DNA from: Dactylis glomerata
Lineage: Eukaryota; Streptophyta; Magnoliopsida; Poales; Poaceae
Reading direction: 5' to 3'
Length of the DNA: 64,000 bases
Assembly: GCA_007115705.1 (NCBI GenBank)
Contig: QXEO01000339.1
Span: forward strand, 6,443,386-6,507,385
The translations under genes and the position numbers were made by a program. Every line of letters starts with the position of its first letter. The stretch's first letter is position 1. The notes beneath the pieces are model-generated. The model had not been told where the DNA came from, searched no databases, and saw only the letters and a program-made list of their open reading frames with translations. Below, piece by piece: positions 55,937 through 64,000 of the stretch.

Positions 55937-55945
55937 TGTCTGTGT
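55937..55945 (+). repeat. Target duplication of MULE-like element, right (TGTCTGTGT)
   Basis: 8 of 9 bases match 46300-46308. Confidence 0.55.
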
Positions 55946-57950
55946 ATAAGTATATTGCATAGTCATCTTGACTTTTATGTTTTTTACCATACTTTATATT
56001 TCTCTCCGCATATGTACTGAAGAAGATTTACTTGAATGTGCCAATAATGTAACAAATGGAACACACACATATGATATATCGTATGTATGAATAAGCTTTT
56101 CCAGAGACCCATTTTTAAAAAGATAGTCAACATTTAAAGACGTTGAGTATTGTAAAGACGACAAACTTAATTGTCATCTGTAAGAGACATGAAAGACAGG
56201 CCAAGCAATTAATGAACCGGTAAGGCGGTAAGTAAAGGAAAACATGTAAATCTGTGACCACTAACCATGTCAGGTGCAAACACAACATTCGCTCCACAGA
56301 CTCTGTTTGCACAAACAATCAATATATTAACAACTTAGCCCTGATTTCACAAGAATCAAACAACTAATCATAAAAAACAGAAGCGAAATATTCTGTAATG
56401 CGCTGTAACACATTGCTGCACAGAAACCTGCAGTAAATTCAGGGAAAAGCAGGCAAACATTGCTTCTTTGAATCATGGATGATAAGAAAGGTACCAAGCA
56501 TTTTCTACTGCCCTACAGCAACAGGATAAGCTCATATGTAATGTACTAAGGCGCCAAGCTCACACAGCAGCGGTAGTCAAGTTTACCATGTTATGTCAGA
56601 GCTAACAAAGGTAAACTTTACAGGATTAAGAAGGTCAAGACTCAGAAATTCTACCTCAGGACTGTGCGGAGATGGCAAGGTCGCCAGTATCGACGACATG
56701 CTCTCCTGGAGAAGAAAAGTGTGAATGACTTGCACTCGGCTCAGAGTCCTCTCACGCGGCGACCCGTGCTCCTTCTGTTGAGCGTCACTGTGTTATTTTC
56801 TTCTTCTGCAGCCCTATCTTTTAGACACTGTGTTATTTGAGTGTCAAACTTATTGGACTAAAGCTAGGCAGTATAATAGGCCAGTTCCTCAACAAATCTA
56901 TATACAGAAAAGGCCATCGATAGAAGTACCTGGCAGCAAACAACAAGGGCAAACTATTGGTTGGCATATAGCTGAAAAATCACTAAGAGACGCTCTGAAT
57001 CTCAGCAAGAATGGGAGTATTTTTTTTCAGCCTGTTAATAGGAACCAAATAACCAATAATATGCCATACATGCCTTACACATCCTAATAACAATACCAAC
57101 AAAGCATTCCAAATAAGTAACTGATAACAGCCAAAATAAGAGCTGTGCACTTCACTAAATATGTGTGCTTCACTAAATGACTAAAGGGAAAACTGCACCA
57201 CATACACCAGAATACAAGCAAACCAAGACGACAGCGATAAAAAAACAGAAAATGAATTTTGGTGAAACCAAAGGAATAAATCAGTCAATTTGCATCACCT
57301 TGACTTTCTTCTCATATCTGCATGCAAACCGCAATGTCCGTGAGCCAATATCACCATGCCGCTCCCTAGTTTGTGACTGACCCCAAAAGGAAATGCACGT
57401 GCACAGTTCTGAAGTAAAGAACATATATCATCTGCATGAATAAAATGATTCTCTAAGGAAAGTAACTTCTGAGAAATGTTAACCTTATGAGAGTCGAAAC
57501 TGTATCATCAAGTTTTTTCAGCAAAGTGATTAGCAAAGACACACGTTTTAGAACTATAGTGACAGCAACATAATATGTTCTTTGGGAACCAGCAGTAGTA
57601 ATATGCAACCCAAAAATATAAGATTACAGAGGCGCACACTATTTGGTTGTTTTTATGCACACCACTTCAATGAATGAAACATGTAGCTCTGCAATATATG
57701 GACCATCCTCAAAAAAGAGGAAATGAGTAATATAATAAAAAGTGGAAATTTAACATGCATTACATCTGTGCCAGGGAAAACTACCTTCTAAAAATAGATG
57801 TAGCACATGGTATGTTTTTAGTTCAACGGATGCCCTGCAATCTAATTAGAACAACTCCCATCTTAAAAAACATAAGGTTACACCTATGAAAAAATGAATG
57901 TGCTCCATTTTCATCAAAAAATTACATCTGATATGTTCCTATCAAGGACG
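55946..57950. other. Intergenic, no supported gene
   Basis: AT-rich. On the minus strand, a short frame at about 57380-57270 (TRERHGDIGSRTLRFACRYEKK) has a protein-like look and may be a lone exon relic. 56640-56820 is another weak minus-strand candidate. Neither is recognised. Confidence 0.35.
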
Positions 57951-57954
57951 AGTC

Positions 57955-58090
57955 GCTCGACAAGTCGCGACTTGTCTACCTGTCGCAAATTCGATGTCGA
58001 CAACCTGAAGCGACTCGACTAGTTGAGGTTGTCGGTCGACAAGTGGACAAGTCATCGACTATTCACAACAAGTCTACAGTTTTGAGTCGA
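57955..58090. repeat. TCGAC-rich self-complementary repeat cluster
   Basis: About 135 bp with a dozen variants of GTCGAC, TCGACAAGT and CGACTAGT in both orientations, including CGACAAGTCGCGACTTGTC, a near-perfect palindrome. Such DNA occurs at ends of some grass DNA transposons, but no element could be bounded. Confidence 0.5.
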
Positions 58091-58447
58091 CCGACAAGTT
58101 AGTTGGCTAGAAACTAAAAGGCCCCTGTGAAAACCCTAGCCCCCCAGATCGTTATTTCCACCCTCCTGGCCTCCCTCCCCCACCCTCCTGGAACTTCCTA
58201 TTTCATGAGATACCCCCTGCAATATAAATTAGATGTTACATTTGTGCTAAAAAAAACTCCTATCTCTGTAAATGATCCCACCTACAAAAAGGAATCTGTT
58301 ACATCTTCTAAAATAGATTTCACCATGTGATTACATGCTACATTTCTGCTCTGCTCACCTACTCCATCCAGAAAAAATATAAGATTACACCTACGAGGAT
58401 AAATGTGTTCCATCTGTTCTATTTTTTGTTCTTTGTTCATGGGTTAC
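58091..58447. other. Intergenic, no gene seen
   Basis: Short frames only. It ends at the LTR start. GTTAC at 58443-58447 would be the left target duplication, whose partner is outside the window. Confidence 0.4.
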
Positions 58448-59479
58448 TGAAAGATCATATCGAGCCCCATGTGTGGTTTTGGTAATTAATGACAATCCCT
58501 ATGGACTAATGGTTGCATTGATTTATATGTGTAGGACTTGTCCATAGACAATGCTTGAACCATTTGTTGGAGTCAAGGTTGTAAGAAGAATATTATGTGT
58601 TGACCAAGGTGTTATTCAAGGAGTGATCCAAAGATTGGTCTTAAGGGAGTTGAGCTTATGTCAAGTGTGTCTTGAAGAATAAGATTGAGTGAGCTCTCAT
58701 GTGTATCCTCAAGACACCATCATTATGGAGAAAGAAGAATTAGCTCAAGGATTGATCAAGTCAAAGCGCAAGTTCAAGATGAGCAACTAGAAGAGAACAT
58801 ATGCTTGAAGCTTGCCATCTATATTGTGATCATGGATATGTGAAGATATGCTTAAAGAGAGTCTCTTCCATAGTGGAGTATGGAGGAGCAATCCGCAAGA
58901 CTTCAACAAGCAAGCTCAATCAAGAAAGGTGGTCCAACTTGAGAAGATCAAGATCATCATTATCCACCTCAAGTGGAATGCTCAAGGCAAAGGTATGATA
59001 TTGATAGGGTTTCTTTCTTACCGGTCTCATGGTGTTAGTTGTGAGACCGGGTTATAGGATCGGTAGCCGTACTATCAAGAGGGGCTCTTGAGTGAGTAAC
59101 TTAATCGTATCGTTCGGAGAGAGCTCAAACCTTTGCATACTTGGCATCATCTTTCTTGATTCTTATTTGGGTTTTATCCATGTGAGGTTCTAGAGCTTGT
59201 GGTTGTTTCCATGACAAGCTCTAGCTCATCAAAAACGGATTCCGCATGAAACTCTTCTTGCGTTTTTGGTGTTTGGAGATTTTACCGGTTTGTCTTCGAA
59301 GAGAGGTCAAACCTTTCATCATTTGGTTTTATCCTCCTTGGTTGGACTATGATGTTTCTCTGCATAAAGTTGTAGAGCTTGTTGTTGTGATTCCAACGAG
59401 CCCAAGATCATCGAAAACGGAGTCCGGATGCTCAAGTTATTGCCGTTTTCGTTTTGGTATTTCTGTTGTTTCAGGGGGG

Positions 59480-59680
59480 GCGGAAATAGCCGGCCCGGGG
59501 CCGGAAATAGCCGGTCAGACCGGCTTTAGCCGGGCCGGTCTGAGGGCCGGCTTTAGCCGGTCTGCCCAGATTTCGTCTCTGTTGCAACCCGGCTTTTTGT
59601 CCGGCTTTTTCTGGCCAGGGCCGGACTTTTCAGACCGGCTATAGCCGGTGTTAAGTCCGGCTTTAGCCGGTGTTAGTGGC
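59480..59680 (+). repeat. GC-rich CCGGCTTTAGCCGG repeat cluster in U3
   Basis: About eight palindromic variants (CCGGCTTTAGCCGG, GGAAATAGCCGG, GGCTATAGCCGG) end just before a TATA box at 59708. The place is equivalent to the CCGGAGCAG cluster at 5281-5415 of the other copy. Confidence 0.78.
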
Positions 59681-59707
59681 TGTAACGGTCAGATTTTCGT
59701 GGGGGGG

Positions 59708-59715
59708 TATAAATA
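59708..59715 (+). promoter_or_regulatory. TATA box of second Copia-like LTR
   Basis: TATAAATA follows a G-run, about 28 bp after the repeat cluster. Strong match to a plant TATA box. Confidence 0.65.
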
Positions 59716-60659
59716 CCCCTTCTTCCTCCTTGGGCTGTGCACGAAATTGGCTTCTCTCTCCTCCATTGTTGACTTTGCAAGCTTGCCCTCCCTCCTCCAT
59801 TCCTCCTATGATTCTTGCATATCTTTGAGGGAAAAGAGAGAGGAGATCTAGATCTATATTTCCACCAATCCATTTCTCCTCTAAGTGAGGGGAACATCTT
59901 GGGATCTAGATCTTGGAGTTCTTTGTGGATTTCCTTTGTTCTTCCTCTCATATCTCTCCATAGCATTAGTTGCTTTGGTGAGATTTGGGTGAGAAGAATT
60001 TGAGCACTTTGTGTGCCCTTGCCATTGCATAGGTTGCATCGGTTTGAGTTCTCCCCGGAGATTCGAGTAAGTGAAAGTTTGTGAGCTTATTACTCTTGGG
60101 TTCTTGGAACCCTAGACGGCTTTGTGGCTTTGTGGAGCCTTGGTGGCTATCCTTGGGAGCCTCCAATTAAGTTGTGGATGCGTGCCCCAAGATTTGTGTA
60201 AAGGCCCGGTTCCGCCTTGAGGAACCCCTTAGTGGAAGAGTGAGCTAGGCCTTTGTGGCGCAAGCTCACACCGGAGAATAGGGTGAGGCCTTTGTGGCGT
60301 TGGTTAGGCCTTTGTGGCGATACCACACCCCTCCAACGAGACGTACTCCCTTTCAAGGGAGGAACTCGGGAATACATCATCGTCTCCGCGTGCCTCGGTT
60401 ATTCCTATACCCGAGCTCTTTACTTATGCACTTTACATTGTGATAGCCTTCGTGCTTGAAGTCATATATCTTGCTATCACCTTGTTACTTGTATTGCTTA
60501 GCATAAGTTGTTGGTGCACATAGGTGAGCCTAGTTTATTTAGGTCTTGTGTGCTTGACAAAATAAACGCTAGTTTAATTCCGCTTTTGTTCAAGCCATTC
60601 GTAAAATTTGATATCACCTATTCACCCCCCCCTCTAGGCGACATCTGTGTCCTTTCAAT

Positions 60660-60671
60660 TGGTATCAGAGC
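60660..60671 (+). other. Primer-binding site
   Basis: TGGTATCAGAGC, two bases after the LTR, complementary to initiator Met tRNA. Confidence 0.9.
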
Positions 60672-60711
60672 CCGGTCTCTCATTTTAGGCTTCACCGCCT
60701 TGAGAGCAAAG

Positions 60712-62925
60712 ATGTCGGCTAGGGGATTAGTGCACAATGACACTTTTATATTCGATGGCACAAATTATGATACTTGGAAAATTCACATGCTTAATTATTT
60801 TCGGGTCATGGACCCATCTATGGAGCGAATTGTAGATGTGGGTTTTTCTCCTCCAAAGGATACTCAAAATCTATCTTTAGAGGATGAGAAAAACTTGTAT
60901 CTCAATGCTCAAGCTACTCATGTGATTGTTAATGCTTTGAGCGATGTAGTTACCTTCTCCATCACGCCTTTTCGGAGCGCTCATGATATATGGACAAAGC
61001 TTCAAGAAAAATATGGTGTGTCCAAGACTATTGAGGATGATTGTATTCCTTCCACTTCCGGCCGCAATGAACTTTCATCCACTTTACCAATGTGTGGCAA
61101 GACACAAGGTAATGATATGGTGAGTGGTGATGAAACTTGCAATGGTGATAGTATGCTTACTTTTGATGATCCTTCATCTCTATCTCATTGCAATGCTTCA
61201 TCTTTGGACTTAAACACTTGTAGCCCCATAAATGTTTTACATGCTTGTGTTGATAGTCCTTGCATATCATGTGTAAATTTCTTGAATAAATCTCATGATG
61301 ATATGCTTGCTTTGTCTTGTTGCCATGATACAAATGCTTCTATTTCCTCTAGTATTTGTGATGCTAACCATATAGAGGAAACCGAAGAGTCTTTGGGCCA
61401 AGACAAGGTCTTGAATGGAGCTTCAAGTATTTCTTCATGTTCTTCTTCTCACGGTTCCCACATATGCCTTATGGCTAGGTCTTCAAATCATAATGATGTT
61501 GAGGGCAATGGTGAGGATGAGGAAAATGAAGAAGACTATATTGAGTATTTAAACAAGAAGGGTAAGGTGGTCTTTGATGCTTTGCATAACCATAAAAATA
61601 TTTTGCCCAACTTCTTTGAAATCATGAGTTGTGCTATTGAGAGCACGAAACTCATTGAGATGAAGGAAGAACAAATTGATAATATGTTTTCTCTTGAGCG
61701 TGAGTATGCCAATGATATCCATGATTTAAAATATGCTCTAGAGGAAGAGCAAGAGCTTCGGGTTTCTCTTGAGGAGAAGCTTGAATCCATTGAGGAGTCA
61801 TGTAATGAAATTATTTCTAAACTCACTAAAGAACGTGACCTCGCTCTTGCCAAGTTGTCTTCTCCTATTCATAATGATAATGATGCATGTGCTACTAACT
61901 CTACTTCTTGTGAAGCATCTATTTTGAAGGAGAATGTTGAGCTAAGGGCTCAACTTGAATTGCTAACTAGCAAGTATGGGAAATTGGAAGAAATTCATGA
62001 ATAGCTATCTAGCTCTAATGAGGATCTTCTAGTGTCCCATGCTCGCCTAAAGTTAGCTCATGAGGCTATATCTACAAAGGTAACATCTTGTGAGCCTCAT
62101 GTGGGCACTAGCACTATTTCCCAAAATGCAATATTGCCATGTGCTAGTACTAGTAATTCATCCACTCATACTATTTCTACATCTAGTGATGAATTACCCT
62201 CCTTGCCTTGTTGCTCTAACAATGTAGCCTCTACTTCCTCTAGTACTTGTGTTGTCACTAACCATGTAGAGGAAATCAAAGAGCTCAAGGCCCAAGTTAC
62301 TTTGTTGAAGAAAGACTTGGAAAAACGTCATGAAGGGAAGTCCACACTCAATAAGATCTTGAGTGTGCAAAAATCCCCCAATGACAAGAGTGGACTTGGA
62401 TTTATCTCTAACAACAAGAAGAAGTCCAAAATATACAAGAAGAAGAAGGGCCAAGAACAAGTCAAGAATTTGGCCAAGATTGTTTGCTTCAAGTGCAAAA
62501 TTGAAGGGCACCATGTTAGATCTTGCCCTTTGAAGAAAAAGGCACTTAGTGAGAAGCAACAAGGGAAGCGGTCTCAAGTTCAAGCCCTTGCTCAACCTCA
62601 AGTTGAAGAAAGGTCACTTCCCAAGAAAAATCAAGCTAATGCTCCCCTTGTGGAGAAATCAAGTGAGAAGAAGGTGAAGAAAAGAACTTGCTACATATGC
62701 CATGAGAAGGGTCACCTATCTTCTTCATGCACTAGTGGTAACTCATCCGACCCTATCATAATTGAAGATGTTTATTCGCTTTGCAAGGATAAGGTTGGCA
62801 ATGTGTTTGCCAAATTTGTTGGTACTCAAAGTGGTGTCAAGAAAAGAACCATTTGGGTTGCCAAACCTATTGTTACTAACCTCTTAGGACCCAACTTGGT
62901 TGGGGACCAACAAGCCATTACTTGA
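60712..62925 (+). pseudogene. gag: Copia-like gag with one internal stop
   Basis: The ATG after the primer site opens SARGLVHNDTFIFDGTNYDTW, the Copia gag N-terminal domain (residues ~5-110: YDTWKIHMLNYF, then FRSAHDIWTKLQEKYG). A long Ser/Asn/Cys-rich spacer and a predicted coiled coil (61640-61830) follow. After an in-frame TAG at 62002-62004 the same frame continues with a second coil, a Lys-rich stretch and two CCHC knuckles (CFKCKIEGHHVRSC at ~62485, CYICHEKGHLSSSC at ~62689). It ends WVAKPIVTNLLG...QQAIT at 62925. This is 738 codons including the stop. The single TAG is either decay or, less likely, a read-through point. Gag would form the particle and package RNA. The missing pol must come from a partner element. 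Confidence 0.88.
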
Positions 62926-64000
62926 ACAATAGGTGTTGTTGGAGGGCATTGGAGACTTGGCTATATCATGAAGAATTAAGGGATCTTCATCAATTATATT
63001 TTCTCAAGTCAAGTCATTTGGATTATCTTATTTCTATCATATATCCAATGTTCCTCCTTGCGGTAACATGTATTCAACTTATCTACCTTGAAAGTTACTC
63101 GCCCCTTTGCATGTGTTGGGTTTTGTATCTTGCATGTGTTTGTATATGTTGTGCTTCCTACTTGCTTCATTTTGAGTAATCAAGTATGTGCATGTTGGTT
63201 TGCACACCATGTATGGGTGTTCTTGTTGAGCCTATTGCATCTTGTTTTATCTTACTTGGCTCTTGTGAGAGATTATTGGACCATCCCATTTTGGGGGAGT
63301 GATATGCTTTGCACTTCACAATCCTAAAAATGTGTGTACATGAGGAATACCACTTAGTGTGGATATTTAAAGATTATCTAGTTTCTATGTGGTATGTCAT
63401 TCTCATGAGAAATTCAAATTCTATAATGTCCATTAATCATCTTGTTGGATTTTATTTGCCTCTTGTGAAAAATAAATGTTTTATCACATTATGGGGGAGT
63501 AATATGCTTTGTGCATACCACAAACCAATATAATGTGTATATTTGAGGTTGTGCCACATAGTGTTGATATTGTAAATTATTTTGCGTCTATGTGGCATGT
63601 TTGCTCAAACAAGTTCTAATTTGCCAAATTGTTTTATTGCTCTTGTTTTGGATCTTGTTTGTGAGATACTTTCTTGGTAGGGTTTTCCTAAAATGTGGAA
63701 TGCTACATCAAAGTTGGAAAACCATTTTCTTCAAGTTATCCTAATCATTGCTTTGCGTGATTGTTTAACTATTTGAGTCTATCAAGAATATCTTCTTTAG
63801 CATGGTTTTTAATTCTTATCCTTCTCCGTATGCTTCTTTGTTGTGAAGATGATCTTGGATTTATATGTACACTACCACCGGGAAATAAATCCAAATACCT
63901 CTTGTTCTTGGACAATTGGTACTATATCATGTGGTGCATATAAATTAATCATCTTTACATTGGCTATTTCTTTTAATTGCCTTATCTCTAGCCAAAAATG
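62926..64000 (+). mobile_element. Non-coding internal region after gag
   Basis: No protease, integrase or RT. The start (GGAGGGCATTGGAGACTTGG) matches the same place in the minus-strand copy near 9870-9895. It contains a 200-bp tandem repeat. Confidence 0.7.
63241..63610 (+). repeat. 200-bp tandem repeat with polypurine-like cores
   Basis: Two diverged units carry TTGGGGGAGTGATATGCTTT (ending ~63312) and ATGGGGGAGTAATATGCTTT (ending ~63512), exactly 200 bp apart. Later TATGTGGTATGT and TATGTGGCATGT blocks also align. The minus-strand copy has a like motif near 9520-9540. Confidence 0.75.

Larger units (their letters stand above)
58448..60657 (+). mobile_element. 5' LTR of second Copia-like copy
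   Basis: TGAAAGATCA...CCTTTCA, 2,210 bp, directly before a Met-tRNA primer site. It shares GGTAATTAATGACAATCCCT near its start and CTCTAGGCGACATC near its end with the 4267-6632 LTR. The first ~30 bp differ, so the two belong to related subfamilies. Confidence 0.88.
58448..64000 (+). mobile_element. Second copy of the gag-only Copia-like family (runs off window)
   Basis: 5' LTR at 58448-60657, primer-binding site at 60660, gag at 60712-62925 and non-coding internal DNA to the window end. It is homologous to the minus-strand element 4267-10722 in LTR, gag C-terminus and the DNA after gag. It shows what that copy has lost: the full LTR, the primer site and gag N-terminus. No pol has appeared by 64000. 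Confidence 0.9.

Noticed and set aside
60147..60523. Open frames on both strands upstream of gag
   Set aside because: They lie inside the 5' LTR. The gag start at 60712, after the primer-binding site, is the sound one. The longer in-frame extension from 60508 would read through LTR and primer site.
1..64000. CRISPR arrays, bacterial operons, phage genes, rRNA or intact tRNA genes
   Set aside because: None seen. The repeats present are transposon structures, and the tRNA-like modules in element D lack a full cloverleaf.

Overview
The window comes from a grass nuclear genome, probably a Pooideae species (Triticeae, oat or ryegrass type). The evidence is the density of nested LTR retrotransposons, plant Mutator-like and PIF/Harbinger-like elements, Helitrons with the CTAG|T terminus, and one GC-rich, intron-poor plant aspartic protease gene. 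Nothing looks bacterial or viral. The species call is an inference.

Layout. (1) 1-12023: the 3' part of a Ty3/Gypsy element of Tat type (gag-protease, RT, RNase H, a second archaeal-type RNase H, integrase, polypurine tract, 3' LTR). It is split at 4267-10722 by a minus-strand Copia-like element with a perfect AAGAG target duplication. (2) 12024-15456: remnants of a family whose LTR begins TGATACGTCTC, including a solo LTR at 12277-13916 with GTCGC duplications. (3) 16269-21544: a Mutator-like element (MULE) with about 300-bp inverted repeats and a 9-bp duplication. It carries an apparently intact three-exon gene for a 115-aa GRF-type zinc-finger protein and a decayed MuDR-type transposase. 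A second solo LTR (16525-18167, GCCAT duplications) cuts its left inverted repeat. (4) 21554-24971: small elements, a 139-bp flank duplication around a Helitron end, and a promoter minisatellite. (5) 24972-37581: a nepenthesin/CDR1-like aspartic protease gene. It is cut after codon 49 by an 11.2-kb retrotransposon with LTR-internal-LTR-internal-LTR structure and CACCG duplications.

(6) 37582-46299: gene fragments, a minus-strand Helitron (40287-42551), a PIF/Harbinger-like element (42612-44860, TTA duplications) and a stray aspartic-protease exon relic. (7) 46300-55945: a four-level nest. A MULE-like element holds Helitron C (+), which holds Helitron A (-), which holds Helitron B (+). Every boundary can be read from the sequence, and the inner Helitrons sit within 54 nt of the 5' terminus of their host Helitron. 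(8) 55936-58447: intergenic. (9) 58448-64000: a second copy of the Copia-like family seen at 4267-10722, with a 2.2-kb LTR, a primer-binding site and a gag gene with one internal stop. It runs off the window.

The only gene-sized host locus recognised is the aspartic protease, now interrupted. Most other coding material belongs to transposons or looks like captured fragments. The most notable structures are the Helitron nest with insertion next to Helitron 5' ends, the three-LTR tandem in a gene whose reading frame is still open on both sides, and the gag-only Copia family whose U3 carries copy-specific GC-rich repeats just upstream of the TATA box.
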